From assembly GCA_028023455.1 (NCBI GenBank), contig JAQFVV010000981.1:1-64000 (forward strand): 64,000 nt of DNA, written 5' to 3'. Below the pieces are notes generated by a model. It was not told where the DNA came from, did no database searches, and saw only the letters and a list, made by a program, of their open reading frames with translations. Origin of the DNA: Epiperipatus broadwayi (Eukaryota > Onychophora > Udeonychophora > Euonychophora > Peripatidae). Shown here one piece after another: positions 45,960-59,575 of the stretch. Numbering within the stretch: the stretch's first letter is position 1; each line of letters starts with the position of its first letter. Position numbers and translations under genes: made by a program.

Positions 45960-46180
45960 TAAACACTAAACATCACATGATCACCATTTTTTATTCTTAC
46001 ACAAGCTGTTTACACAAAGGCATTCAGTAAGTTCTTCATTGATGAAAGTCACAAGCTAGAACCTACTCTGGAAATATTGGATAAGTAGACACTAGATAGG
46101 GATTTTATGAATTAAATCTTCCTGCACCATTGATTTCTCTGGCTTGCACTGAGTGGTGCTAATGTTACATGTTTTTTTGC
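45960..46180. repeat. Outward-facing pair of the 51-kb repeat family
   Basis: The left piece (about 45960-46020, minus) has cacatgatcacc and acacaagctgtttacaca. The right piece (about 46040-46175, plus) has cacaagctagaacc, ggaaatattggata and ggcttgcactgagtggtg. Both match the foldback at 51105-51645. A further left-type scrap lies at about 48504-48560. Confidence 0.55.
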
Positions 46181-46199
46181 AGGAAGTCTTCTGCATCAA

Positions 46200-48700
46200 T
46201 TCTCCAAATGACATCATCATCTAAAATCGTGGTCCTCCAAAGCCCATTGTTTATCAAGTGAATTTTGCATATTTGTCAATTTTTTTTATGATGGCTGAAA
46301 AGTTTGACAATGTGATATTCTGTTTCTGTTTACAGAAAATGACAAGAAAAACAGTTTTAATTTTTGAAAGAGATTATAAGCAAACTGATCTCATAAAAAC
46401 ACAAGTTTATAACTGGGTTAATTGAAATGTTAAATTTACCACATCCCTTAAAAGCATCGCAAGTGAAGTCCAAAGTCAAAACAACATGGTTTTTTTTTTT
46501 CAGGCAAACATCTGGTCCCTTGAAGAATTATCTATCAAAAGATTGTTGTACTTAAATATATACAAATATTTTACTATTTATTTTCTACTGTTTATTTTAT
46601 TTTTGTTTGTTTATTTGTTTGCTTTCTGTAGAAAGAATTATGGTAAAAAATATCTAGAATAAAATATCAAATTATTATAAAATTTATCGGATAATAAATA
46701 AGTTTTTTTATTTTTAAAAAAAAATTAAATTACATATAAAATTTAACTGATATATTTAAATTATAAATAGCTCATATCACTCAGCAGATATCTAGTGTTT
46801 ATCTGTGTTTTGCTAATGTAAAATCTTTGAATCGCTCTATTTTAATTAAAAATATATCAATCTAATTTCATGACGGAAATTTTAAAAATATAAAAAATGC
46901 AATCAGTCAATGCTTTTAAATAACATTTGAACCCATGCGCACACGCACTCACACATATAGATATCTAATCAAAACCTGTCAGATTTATGATATATTATGT
47001 ATCCAAACTTATAGTTCAAAGTAAAATTCTCCCGACAAATCTTTTTTCACTATATATATATATATTTATGAAAGAATCTTTATGGAATATATACATTGCA
47101 CTGTTTATACACACACATATATATATATTGAATTCTGCCATTATTATATATAATAGAAATACAATATAATAGAGTGTATTATACATTCAACAAGAGAATA
47201 TTTTACTTAACGTTAGAATTTCTTAAATGTTATTAAATGTTAACTGTTATGATTTTGATAAGAATCAATAAGACACGTACATTGAAAGTATATTACGTTC
47301 ACGAAAAAAAAAAAAAAAAAATTGTATCCGTTACAATGACTTTTATAAAGCATATATACACACATTGCATACATTATATATACTATTTACCTAATTTTTT
47401 TTTTTTTTTTACAAGATTTAGAAATAGCACCATTTAAAATATATAAAAAAATGTCTTTCTGCACAAATTGTTTTAAAATAACACTATATTTCGGTTTCTT
47501 TATTTCCATTATTTTAAAAACAAAAATCTCATTTTCGGCAATATTCCCGCCAAGAGAGAAATTTGCTTGTCTGCATTGTAATGTTTTTGATGTTCTGTTT
47601 TGAAAGGGAAGTATCTTTTTGGTAATGATTGATTGTTTACATTTTGACAATAGGCTTATTTATTTATTTTCTTAAAAATGTGTTCTTTGTTGGTATTGAT
47701 GTTAAAAAAAAAATTAATTCGTTTAAATTTAATAGATTAATTGGTTTAATTTAATTTTGACATAAAATATTGTGTGTTATACATTGCAAGTTTTAGTGAG
47801 AGGGCAGTGGCATCCATATTTTTGATAAATGTACAGTTCTGGAAGAATACAATTTTCCCATTTGAATGTGCTAGTTATTAAATATTTAAGGAAAGTTAAA
47901 TGAAATAAAAATAAATTCCAATAAATTACATTAATAAACTTTATTTCAAATATTTTTTTACTTATAATATGTAAGTGATAATATGCCTGAACTTAAAGTT
48001 TTCAATGGCTTGGGTAGAGAAACCAATGAGTACTTCATTATAAATGTTTATCATTTTCAAGTTTTTTTTATTTTTCAAATGAAATTTATGTTCCTATAAT
48101 TCATTTATTATTTATATGCAATGTGTACGAAGTAAAATTTGATAGCATGCAAAATTATATAACATTCTAACAGAATTTTGCATATGGTTTTTAGATAATT
48201 TACATTCTAAATGATCATGATTATATAAAAACACATGGATTCATTCTGCTGTCAATCCTTACAAAATATAATGAACCAAACTTTCTCATGTTATTAGATT
48301 TAACTTCAAATACTTTCCATCGATCATGTTGTCTAATATTGAAATATCTTTAAGTTATAATAAATTGAATATATTTTGAACCATCACTTAGTAATTTATA
48401 TACAATTGTTTTATTAGAATTTTTATTCCCATTTATTGAATTTACATTTTTTTTTCTTTTCTTGCTAAACTCATATAACATTATTTCTTTTAAGCCAATA
48501 AACATCATGTGACCACCACCTCTTATGCTTGTGTATAACTGTTGTTACTCTAGCTTGCTGTGTTTGGCAATACTTGTAGTGAGTTCCGCCTGTTTTAACA
48601 TTATTTCTTCTTTATAGCGTGTATCTTTAAGAAATAATTCAAAACTGTTTTATTTGAATATAAATATTCATTATTTTTACTAATATTATTCTTAAGTATT
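46200..48700. other. A+T-rich stretch without recognisable genes
   Basis: Simple TA and A/T runs dominate (47049-47064, 47305-47322, 47394-47410). The minus-strand frame at 47387-47650 covers a patch with cggcaatattcccgccaaga, slightly G+C-richer, without recognised protein similarity. Confidence 0.45.
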
Positions 48701-48719
48701 ATATAAATATATATATTTA

Positions 48720-49300
48720 TTATTTGTGACAATACTTTCTTCTTTATTATCTAAAGATTTTTTTTTGGTTTTCTTACTAAAATTGCTATTAAATCCTATA
48801 TACGCTATTATTTCATCTTTAGTTTCTACTTTTATATCAGTAAGATCATTTTCTAATTTAAACTTGTCATTAAACTCAACTTTTATTTCTTTGTCTATTT
48901 CTATTATTTTCTTATTAACTTTCTTTACTTATTTTCCAAATTTGATTTCTAAATCCTGAAATTTTCTTTTCTAACTATGCTGAAGTCCCTTTTCTAAATC
49001 CATAATTTGTTTTACAATTCTACATCTGATAATAATAAAATTCACTTCACATTTATTACTATTTTTTTCTATTTTATTTTTAACTCTTCTAATTTGGAAT
49101 TTATTTTCACAGTATTTTTTTCATGTCTTCTCTCATTTTTAAATTATTTTATTCTAATTTAATACTATTTCTCTCCAATTGGGAATTTATTTCTTTTTTT
49201 TTTTTTTGTATTTAAAGTATTTTCTTTTATATCTTTCATCGTCAAATGATTTTCTTCCATCTTTTATAATCAGATTTCAAACTTTTTTTTTTGTAGCCAA
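48720..49300 (-). pseudogene. Possible decayed gag-like coiled coil
   Basis: On the minus strand, scattered over several frames, are charged helical stretches such as MEENHLTMKDIKENTLN, NNLKMREDMKK and VNKKIIEIDKEIKVEF, with NDLTDIKVETKDE. They resemble in style the coiled-coil gag-like protein at 14393-15642 (NNKLREDIS). Stops and A-run frameshifts are frequent. The similarity is compositional as much as positional, so it could be chance in A-rich DNA. Confidence 0.35.
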
Positions 49301-49309
49301 TGTAGGTTT

Positions 49310-51100
49310 TAACTCTTCAGTTAAGAGTACTACTGATTCTTTTCCATTTTAGATAATATTTTATTTTATCATCAATATTTTAATACAAGAAATAGGTCAA
49401 AATCCATCCTCCCATAAATTTACAAATTACATGAAAAAATGGATGAACATATTTAAAATAGACTTATCTCTTTCAAATTTTTTCTGTATTTTGTTAATAA
49501 AAAATATTATTTATTAATTAAAATTTGTATTTTATTTTTAATGGACCTCCCAAATAAAATTTTTATTACATGATATAGTCTTTTGTCTTTTTTATTGGAT
49601 TTATTTTATTTGACCACTACATTTTTATTCGATAATATCTCATTGTAATATTTTATACAACTTCATTTTGTCATTTGACCTAATAAATTTCACATGGCAT
49701 TAATTCATGCAGTGCTATTAATAAAATATTGAAGTTTTTTAGCATTCTCTTTATTTAATATAACAATAAGAGCATCTTTCATACCTTACTCTTTAACAAA
49801 ACAAGTATTCTTAACCATCAACTGAATTCATTTATATAATGTGCTAAATAGCAGTCATGGATATTCTACATTTAGTAAATATATATAAATATAATTCATT
49901 AAATAGTTAAACTAGGTATTATACCCTAAGTACTTGAACAAATATAAATATGAAATACCAGGAATTGTATCCCTGGTATATACTCTTTATTGAGAAATCC
50001 AGGCATTGATCATCTGACACTTTATCAATATCTGCAAATAATTTTTATATGTGTACACTAGTTGTTTACTCATATTTAACATATCATATTTTAACAACTT
50101 TTCTGAATAAATGCACTCGCATCATTTAACATGAATTTATTTTATATACATTAAGGAATCTTAATGAGAACATGGTTATATGCTCAATTGATCAACATGT
50201 CTTCTAACTCTATCAACAAAACCAACAATAACTATAAAATAATAAACCCCTTATTAGGTCATCAAATTTTTAAAATATATTTTTACAATAAAATTCTCTT
50301 CTAATATAAAAATATTTACACCCTAACATTGATAATTCAAAACTGTAATGCTATAAGAATATGTTACTCTGCTATCAAGGTACAGTTTTATTAACCCAAT
50401 GCCAACAATTGTAAAAGTATAACTAAATAAAAATAAATATTATCCTATCACAGGATACACGTTTATCAAGACTCCTAATGATGGAAACCCAAAAGCTGTA
50501 ACAAATAAATATAAGGACATAATTACTCTCATGACACTAAACTATTATCAAAACCATTAAGTAAGCATGCCAAAACTGTAAATGAATAAATAAATATAAT
50601 GTAAATGATACATAACATCATAATCATATGTAATCTAATCTGAAAACATTTATAATTTATTAATAATGAGGTTGAGAGACAAGCAAACTAGATATTTATT
50701 ATACAATCAGTTGAATGTCATCCAACAATCCAGTTACAATACTGGTACAACCTTTATTATGAATGCTATAAAGCTTAATATTGAGATGTCCAAATAATAC
50801 AATCAATAGACCTAACAAACCGAAATGCAATATCCATAGATGATAAACTTTTGTATTAACTCACAAAATAAAAGGATAGAACTAATTAAATTCAGAGATC
50901 AAGAACATTATGGTAAAAGATAATAATATTTTATTATATAAAATATCTATTATAATAATTCTAATTAATACACTACATAAAATAGTAAATAAAATAAATT
51001 AATAAATATACATTCCTTATCAACTTTCAGTAATAAATTTATAATTTTGACAAGAATATTTTACATATTTTAAATAGCCAAATCAAAACCTTTTACCAAT
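49310..51100. other. A+T-rich stretch, weakly periodic
   Basis: No genes seen. Between about 50340 and 50600 related phrases recur (ccaacaattgtaaaagt, cccaaaagctgtaacaa, gccaaaactgtaaatg), each followed by an aaataaatata-type run, which hints at an old diverged tandem repeat. Confidence 0.35.
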
Positions 51101-51104
51101 ATTT

Positions 51105-51645
51105 ATTCTTAAACCACTAAATGTCACATGATCACCTTTATTTTTTCCTACACATGCTGTTTACACAGAAGCTAAACTCTCCATACAATAGTGCTTCCCA
51201 GTCCAAGTTAGAATAATCAATGGATGCAAGAAGGTTTGTGCATAAAATCCCTATCTAGTGCCTACTCATCCAATATTTCAAGACTAGATTCTAGTTTGTG
51301 GCTTTTATCAGTGACTAACCTTGGATCTGAGAGCACAGAACATAGATCTTAGAATTTAATGCAACCTTAATTTATCACCTTTTAAGCTCATTAGCTAACT
51401 ATAAAGCTTTGAATCCAAAATGAAAACACAATAATATTTTCAATTCAAGCCATAAGTTAGAAACTAATCTGGTAATGTTGAATGAGTAAGCACTAGATAG
51501 CAATTTTATGCACAAACCTTCTTGTATCCATTAATTATTGTGGCTTGCACTGAGTGGTGATACTCTATTGAGAGTTTAGACTCTGTGTAAACAGCTTGTG
51601 TAAGGATAAAGAATGGTGATCATGAAGTGTTTAGTGGCTTTCCAT
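51105..51645. repeat. Foldback, ~200-bp arms
   Basis: The left arm (51105-51320) and right arm (51440-51645) are inverted copies. Shared blocks are ccactaaa, tgatcacc, gctgtttacacaga, aagaaggtttgtgcataaaa and ctatctagtg. The inner side of the left arm, on the minus strand, reads CTGATAAAAGCCACAAACTA and then GAAATATTGG. Diverged copies occur at 28.3, 46.0 and 51.9 kb. It is non-coding. The layout mirrors the PLE pairs, but the family is unassigned. Confidence 0.8.
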
Positions 51646-51869
51646 GCTGACCAATAGGCTTTGGTGATTATGGATATTTAAAAAAACAAAGACACCAAAA
51701 AATATGGATTCTGAACTGAGTTCACTATAGGACTATACAAGCTAATGAACTACAATTGAAAATATTGCTGTTTTCATTTTAGACTCAAAACTTTATAGTG
51801 AGATAATAAGGTAAAAGTTGACTGCTGAAGGGTTGCATTATAATCTAAGATCTAAGTACAGTGCTGTCA

Positions 51870-52020
51870 GATACAAGACTCCTCTCTAAACCCATAAACT
51901 AGTCTGAGGATATTGGATGGGTAGGCACTAGATAAGATTTTATGCAAACCTTCTTGTATTCATTGATTATTCAGGCTTAGATTGAGTGGTGCTGCTGTAT
52001 GGAGAATTTAGCCTCTGTGT
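51870..52020 (+). repeat. Single arm of the 51-kb repeat family
   Basis: cataaactagtctgagg, atattggatgggtaggcac, aaaccttcttgtatt and agcctctgtgtaaat match the right arm of the foldback at 51440-51645 in the same order and orientation. No inverted partner is seen beside it. Confidence 0.65.
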
Positions 52021-52023
52021 AAA

Positions 52024-52185
52024 TATTTATTTTTGTAAATATAATGAGCATGGTAATAGGTCTAAACAAGCTTTTTTTTCAATAAATGTGACAAGATAAA
52101 GCCTTTAAAATCTTTATCTAGAATTATTCTTATCCCAAACTAGTTTCAAGTTTGTGTCTTTTGTCAGTGAGGCAATAAGAAATTC
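52024..52185 (-). repeat. 52-53 kb repeat family, copy 1
   Basis: The order gtaaatataatgagcatg, ggtctaaacaagctt, atgtgacaaga, tatcccaaact and gtgtcttttgtcagtgag recurs at 52985-53120. On the minus strand it begins CTGACAAAAGACACAAAC, related to the inner sequence of the 51-kb foldback, so the two families probably share an origin. Confidence 0.65.
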
Positions 52186-52189
52186 ACAT

Positions 52190-52970
52190 GCTACATCTAA
52201 AATACAGCTCCAGACATATATTGCATGACTTAATTTGACCTATTTTTGCTTATTATTTTATTGGCCAAGTGAGGTAAAAGTCTAAACTATTAATTGGTCA
52301 ATTCACAAACTCAAGCATCAAAATATATTCATCTTTTAATATTATATTCACTTTACTTTCATTTGTAAAAAGTATATTAATAACTTGTCAGGTTATGAAA
52401 GTGAATGATAGTTTTTTTGAAAATAATTTTTTATTTATAATTATAAAAATATTCGATAGTGACAAATCTAAAATGAACGTTACTCACCAACCAAAAAGTT
52501 TTGCTGTTGTCAGTGATTTCTTTCGCAATTTTATGTTGCGGATAAGTAAATAATTTTTTCTAGTCTTAACCATTTTTCTAAAATAATTTTATTTTTAGCA
52601 TATTTTATCAAAATAATTTATAATTTGTAAAAAAAACACTTTTAAAATGGTTTAAAACATTTGTTTATCATTTTCGAAATGAAACAAAAGAAATCGTAGC
52701 AGTAAAAGATATTGAAAACCATTTTCTTTGTTATTGAAAGGTAACAGCCAATCAGAATAAAAAATGGGCAGTGCTATTCTTTTGTTAGACCTTTAATGTC
52801 AGTGTTATGATTTTTTACTTGTAAAATAATTCAATAGAGGGCAGCATCTTATGGAACTTTTTTAACCTTTAAAAATAACACAAAGTCTTAATGGTAGTAT
52901 TAAAAATGCCCAATTTAGAATGACTGGAAACCGTCATGTTTTTAGCTGTAACTAGCAAAAAGTTGGTTAA
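52190..52970. other. A+T-rich stretch with one CCAAT box
   Basis: The only motif seen is AGCCAATCAG at 52746-52755, a perfect NF-Y-type CCAAT box. No TATA box, start codon or exon can be tied to it. Confidence 0.4.
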
Positions 52971-52974
52971 TGAG

Positions 52975-53940
52975 CTTGTATTTAATGTAAATATAATGAG
53001 CTTGCTAATAGCTCTATGCAAGCTAGATTTTTTTTCTGATAAATGCCACAAGAAAAAGTATTTAGAATCTTTTCTCTATCCCAAACTGGTTTTGAGCTAA
53101 TGGCTTTTGTCAGGAAGACTCTTTCATTCAGACCATAGATATAAAATACAAACTCAAGCCGAGCATTTATTAAATACTTAACTATTAAAGAGAAAATCTG
53201 AAATTTTCAGACATCTATATGTTGTCAAATCCAACTATCTAATTTAAATAATGACTTGGGACTGAACGAAATTCAGATCTACAGTATATTAATAGTCTTA
53301 AAAATATAACATCACCAAAGCCTCAAAAGGCAAACAATAATAGTAAGGAAATCAAGTCATAGATTATGTGACTTAATTTAATAAGCTTGTATTTACAAAC
53401 AAAGATTCTAGATAGAGATATTAAATTCTCTTTCTTGTGGAATTTATTTTTAAAAAGACTTGTTTAGAGCTATTATCATGGTCATTATACACATATTACT
53501 TACTTAATCAATGTGTGGTTAAATAAATTTATATTTACATTTGTAAATACAAGTTTATTAAATTAAGTCATGTGATGTATGACTTGATTTTCTTACTATT
53601 ATAGTTTGTCTTTTGAGGTTTTTGTGATGTTTTGTCACTAAGTATATTAATATATGGTAGATTCCACATAGCTATTTAAGTTAAATCCCTAGAATTGAAA
53701 ACATATAAATGGTTGAAAATTTCAGATTTTCTACATTCAATAAATGCTTGGCTTGAGTTTGTGTTTTAGATCTAGTGTCTGAATGTTCTTGTACCTCACT
53801 GAAAAGAGCCGTCAACTCAAAATGATTTGGGATTAGGGACAATTCTAGATAGAGATTTTAAATGCTTTTTCTTGTAACATTTATAAATAAAACATCTTGT
53901 TTACAGCTATTAGCATGCTCATTATACTTACATTTGTACA
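52975..53940. repeat. Complex foldback of the 52-53 kb family
   Basis: A minus-oriented arm (about 52975-53400) faces a plus-oriented arm (about 53540-53940). Shared blocks include aagtcatacatcacatgac-type sequence, ttgaggctttggtgatg-type sequence and aatgctcggcttgagtttgt-type sequence. The spacer (53403-53485) holds an extra plus-oriented end that is directly repeated at 53838-53925. So at least three copies of one outward-facing unit are combined. It is non-coding. Confidence 0.75.
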
Positions 53941-54583
53941 TAAAACCTTATTAAATGAAGTCACTTGTATGACTTGATTTTCTTACTATTATTTATTCTT
54001 ACATGATAATAGTTATGATTTACAGTTTAGATTGTTCTTGAATTATATTTCTCAAGCAGAGTAGAAGTATTTATCAGCAAGAGTTGATAAAGATGTGCTT
54101 CAAGTTATACCTCTTAAAAAGACACACACACACATTAAAAATAATACGTATAATCATGTTTATTAATTAAATGTTTTATTTATCATATTAATACAAATTG
54201 ACTTAACCAAAATAATATTTTTTATAATTAATTCGCATATGCATATTAAGCATTAATTCTTTTTTTTTTTTTTTACTATTTGGGAAATTGTTTTTTAAAT
54301 AATAATAAAAACAACAATATTATCAATTTTATATTGATCTTGGATTGTTAAATTCAGAATAAATTAATAATTATTATTATCTTCATATGTTTATTCTTCG
54401 CACACATAGTGATTCTTCAAAGCTGATACAATAATAGTTGATTGGATTTGCTATTAGTAAAAATTAGCTTTAACTGTCCAACTTTGTTTTAACAATATAT
54501 TTTTTTTCTTTTGCTTCCTTGTTGATCAGAATTATTACGATATCCATTAAATTTGTGGTGAAAAATTTATCACAAGTCGTCAA

Positions 54584-54650
54584 GCGTTTGCGGCCTAGCG
54601 GCTAGTATAGCCCGGGTTCGCTTCTCGGTCACTGCTTTGACATATAAAAA
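54584..54650 (+). mobile_element. tRNA-derived SINE, anticodon arm deleted
   Basis: The 51-base core starts GCGTTTGCGGCCTAGCGG, has a good D arm (GCC...GGC), and ends CCGGGTTCGCTTCTCGG with a strong B box and a pairing T stem, then tcactgc. The anticodon arm is missing. It is preceded by gtcaa and followed by ttgacatat and an A run, as is the copy at 44112. The shared flanks and tail define a SINE family. The G+C content stands out sharply from the surroundings. Confidence 0.65.
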
Positions 54651-54659
54651 AAAATATCA

Positions 54660-55790
54660 CAATACTATTCGAGGTTAGAATTTTAATTTTGAAGAGTGAG
54701 TTGCATTGTATCATTCCATTATGTTATATTAATTTATTCATCCAATATTCAAGGAAATATTATAGAACATGAGTGACATATCCCTTTTTTTATTTATTCC
54801 TTAGCAATCCATGCTTTTGGTTTTGATCACTTACAATATATGATTATTTTTAAAAACAAGAGATTTTAAAATATACGTTTTTCAATCAATGTATTCTCTA
54901 TCTTTATACAAAAACGCGCTCTTTTACTCAGCAGGCGATAATTTCACTAAATATCACTAAATTCCCCGCCTTAAATTTTGCTTTCATATAACTTAGTTAA
55001 AATACGTACATAAAATAACACAAATAAAACGTTTTTTATTTTTTATAAATCATGATAATAAATAAATAATAATCTAGAATAACAGACATTTTTTTATTAT
55101 TTATTTTAGATATTAATTAACAAAAATATTAATTGTAGATATATTGATTTGTATACTTTTTAATATATATTTATTTATTTATTATAATACACACGCATAT
55201 CACGTATTGACTATGTTGTTGATCCATAGCCAATATTAATTACCATTAACTATACTTTAAGTAATTTTTTTAAACAATTGCTTGTTTATATATTTTTTAT
55301 TTTAAATACTTTGCATTTTTCATATCAACTTCTTGGTCTCAATATATATATATCCAAGATAAATTTAACTGTTCTACATAGAACATTAAGCTCAAACCAA
55401 TCAAAAGTACATGATAAATAATTTTATAATAGTGGACCACATCCAAATATGGTGAAAATTTATTAAGCAAACCAATATAGGGGAGTTACATTATGCTTTG
55501 CAAATTTAATTCTATAACAATTTTCAGAGACTAATATTTTGAAACATCAAAATATAGACAATGCATATTGTCATATTTTGGAAAAAAAATCATAATGCAA
55601 CAGGATTGATTACATTGCATGGTGGCACTAACAAAATTAAAGTTCATAAGTATGTATGACAAAATGATTCCAAATCTTCAAAAAAAATTTGCAGCAGTTT
55701 TCAAAGAAAAATAAGTAAAAAAAAATAATATGGAGATTATTTATATCATCTAGATTTTGTAGATGGCATTATTGTTTATAAAAAATAATA
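54660..55790. other. A+T-rich stretch without recognisable genes
   Basis: No open frame of note, RNA gene or transposon end seen. A short G+C patch (attccccgcc, 54961) stands alone. Confidence 0.5.
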
Positions 55791-55799
55791 ATTTAGTCA

Positions 55800-56530
55800 T
55801 TCAGCAAATATTGCAAGAATTATTAGATAAAAGTAAAAAAAAAAAAATATTAAAGGTAAATGCTAAAAAAACTGTAGAATTTTTTTAACGAATTAGAAGT
55901 TAACAACAAATACATAGGTCAAATTATAAATATAGATGGAAACTTAATGAATGAAATTAATCATAGAATTAAACATGAATTGTAGGTTTTGATAAAAATA
56001 ATAATATTAAAAAAATGCCTATGTATATGAAAAAAAATACAAGTTTTTAATAATTGATTATTATGTGTTCTTCAAGTTTACATGCATTTATGTTAGAAAT
56101 ATTAAAGATGGAATCAAAATTGAAATACTTGGATAAGAGAACAAACAGGTATTATTGAAATTATTGAAAGAAAGGAGAGACTGAAATGGAGTTAAGCTGA
56201 ATATATTGATTGAAGAGATGGTAATAGAGAGACGATTGTAAGTCATACACTGAATTAAAAAGATTGTACTGAATATAACAAAAATGGTTTAAGAAACAAG
56301 TTTGTTGACATGATAATGAAGTGAGAATATTAATTGGTCAAACTGGATTATTTGGGGGAAACATTTCTTTCAGCAATGAATGAATGAATAAAGATTGAAG
56401 ATGATGATGAGTTTAAGGTATTTCAAAGAATAAACAAATATCAATTTGAAAATAAAAATGAAAAATATTTTTATTTAAATATGGCATGGACTTGTTTCAA
56501 ACAAGATCAGAAGGAGAATTTTAAACATGT
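55800..56530 (+). pseudogene. Possible decayed gag-like region
   Basis: FNELEVNNKYIGQIINIDG near 55880-55940 resembles FDELSDHIEKSQEYIGQV at the end of the coiled-coil frame at 14393-14929. Following sequence is Lys- and Glu-rich in several frames with many stops. The resemblance is short and unaligned, and the call is tentative. Confidence 0.35.
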
Positions 56531-56539
56531 TACTATTTA

Positions 56540-59500
56540 TTTTTAGTAATTAAAGTGAAATTATTAATTAATTCATGTAAAATGAGAAACAATATATTAA
56601 TTCAAATTATTGTTCTACATAAAACAAAAATAACAGTATGCTTGCCATCAATGGTTATGAGGATTTTTTGTATTAGTCATCTAAAAGTTGGAGAATTAGT
56701 TTAGAAAGTGCTTGGAGCTTATATTATAAAATGCAACTTGGAAATTTAAATGAATAGAAATGATACTGAAATTTATACAATGCTCTCACAAATAATAGCA
56801 TTAAGGTTTGCCAATAAAATATTTGAAGCTTATGTTATAAAATGCAATTTGGAAATTTAATTGAATTGGAATATACTGGACTTTATACAATACTCTCACA
56901 AATAATAGGATTAAGGTTCATCAATAGAATATGTATTTTTTCCATTAAATGTTAATTTTAGTATATATATATATATATATTGTGCACTTTTCTATAGGTC
57001 AGAATTGGTTCACCACAGCAAATTATTAAAAAAATTTAAATTTAGATCATGTTCTCTTGATGTGATAGTTATATTGTATTAATAATATCTTAAAAGTATA
57101 ATTTGAAGCTAAATGAAATTACATAATGCATAAAATTATGATAAATCACATAAGAATAGTTAAGTAAAGCTAAAAATATTATTACATATGGTTTCAAAAT
57201 CTGGCCATAATAAATAATGCAGCTATAAATATTTAAAAGTATGTTTAAAAAAGTTCAATTTTAATAGTCTTAAACTTATAGTTAAATAAAAGTTATATTT
57301 ACTTTTATAAATTATATTTAATAATTATAATTAATATCATATATTTTAAAAGTAGGTTTTATGGTAGTGAAAGTTATATTTAGTTCTATATTTTCTAAAT
57401 TGTTCTTCCAAATTTTGTATTATTGTATTATTTTATTTAATACAACAAGTGTTGCAATTTATTATTCCCAGACAGAAAATCAGATAGTCTGTCTTAATTA
57501 TATCAGTCATATGACTTGTATAATATATGGTTATACACACATGCTTGCTAGTATTTGGATTAGTAAAGTTTAAAATATTGTGAAATTGCATTATAGAATT
57601 GGATATAATTATTACCTATCGTAAAAGCAAATATTAAATCAATCATTGTAAAATGTTTTAAATTATTTTATAAGACGAGTACAGCAAATAAAAGTTAAAT
57701 ATTTTGTTTTAAAATAAAATAGATAAATTAAATATTAAAGGTAGGATAAATTTATTAAATATTGTTTTTAAAAGTCATTTAAAATGTTTAATTTATTTTA
57801 GTAAAGTATAATAATTGATTTAAAATTAATATTTTAAATAATATTTTAAAGTTATAATATGTCATATTTTATTTTTTCTGAAATTTAATTGTGTAAGAAT
57901 GTAACATTATAAAAATTTGACATCAAATGAAAAGTAAGAATCCACCAATAGAATGAGGTATTTTATAAGATATAAATACCATTGCATGGGGTTGTCAAGG
58001 GTGATCAAGTGTGTCAGTGATCGGTATCAGTAACTATCAAGGAGATAGTAATCTTTAAATTTTATTATTTAGTCAATTTTTTTAGTGCTCTCATACAATT
58101 TTTTTGCAAAACTAATAGGACATTTATTTAAAAGTATTCACAAAGAGAGTGTAAAATAAATATAGTTTAATAACATCATTTTAAATATGCATTGCTAATT
58201 TTAAAGTTCTTTTACCAGGAGTATTCATCAGAAACTTAATATAACTTCGCAATAAAAGTATGGAAATGCCGATAAGTAAAATGTATTTAATGGAAATTTT
58301 AAAGATAAATATAATAACTGTGAATATAATATTAATAATGTTAACTGAGAGGACTATTCCAGTGAGTAAATTATTATGGACATTGTACAGGAAGCTTAAT
58401 AGAAAAGCTATTTTCTGATTAAAAGTGAAGTATGCATTATTTTATATAAGAGCAAGATAGTCTTGTCCAAGGTTAATAAGTAATATGACAAGTATATTAT
58501 ATAATAATTTATGGAAACAATGCTATAGAAATAAATGTTATATCCTTTTTGAAGGAAAACATTATAAATATTGGCAAGACATTATTTTAAGTAAAGACTA
58601 ATGAAAAATATTTACGAAAGCATATGTTATAAACCTGAGGTATATAGGGTTATACGCGTTCAAAAAAAATTGATTAAAAATCTGAAATTTAAGACAAGAA
58701 TGAAAACGCTAAAAATAGGTAATAAATAGCAATAAATGTTCCTAAATAATAAACCTACAAAGAAAAGGAATACATAAGTAAATAAAAGTATGGTATTATG
58801 GAAATATTTCATATTGCACAAAAAGTTTATCCGGATAGTTTGAGCTAAGCCAATGAGACATGATGCATCATTATGCCGACATGGAATATTCTAGAATAGA
58901 AGCTTCACGGAATTATTTTTAAATATTATGATTTTATTATGATTTTAATAATCATCATTCTGAACTATAGAAACCATAAACTATTATTCTATAAATTTTT
59001 CCAGGATGGATAGATGATTATTTTATTTAATTTTCAAGATTTTTCAGACATCGTATTATTTTTTTTATTATTCATTTTTTTTAAATCTGAGATTTTCGTA
59101 CCGGAAGGAGTACGGCACATTTGCAAAGTCGGGAACAATCATTCGTCATCAAGCAAGTGAAAACCTAGCAATGGGGGAGTTGTAAAAAATGCTCTTAAGA
59201 GAATATTAAAAAAAAAAACTTTTGAGAAAGGAAATAAAATATTTGAATTTATGAAAAACATTCGTCTCAGCTGAAGATTTATGTAAATATATTTTTTTGA
59301 CTTATTTATTATTTTTAAAATGTAATTTTTTTTGTTTATAAGAGTAGTAACATGAATATTAATTTATCGATAATATTATAATCTTATAGTAGAATAATTT
59401 AATAATTTAAATAAGAACATTTAAATAAAAGTATGGATGTATTTCATGTGTGCAATGTTGTATCTAATTAATGGGAATGAAGACTGCATAAGTGATAACA

Positions 59501-59543
59501 AAGCAATATCACTCGGTAATAGTTAATGAATATTGATATATTT

Positions 59544-59575
<32 letters not shown>

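Noticed and set aside
54584-54634. Functional tRNA gene
   Set aside because: The D and T arms are good but the anticodon arm is missing.
59080-59200. Possible polypurine tract and LTR start (aatgggggag then TTGTAA)
   Set aside because: No matching second LTR, PBS or pol remnant was found nearby.
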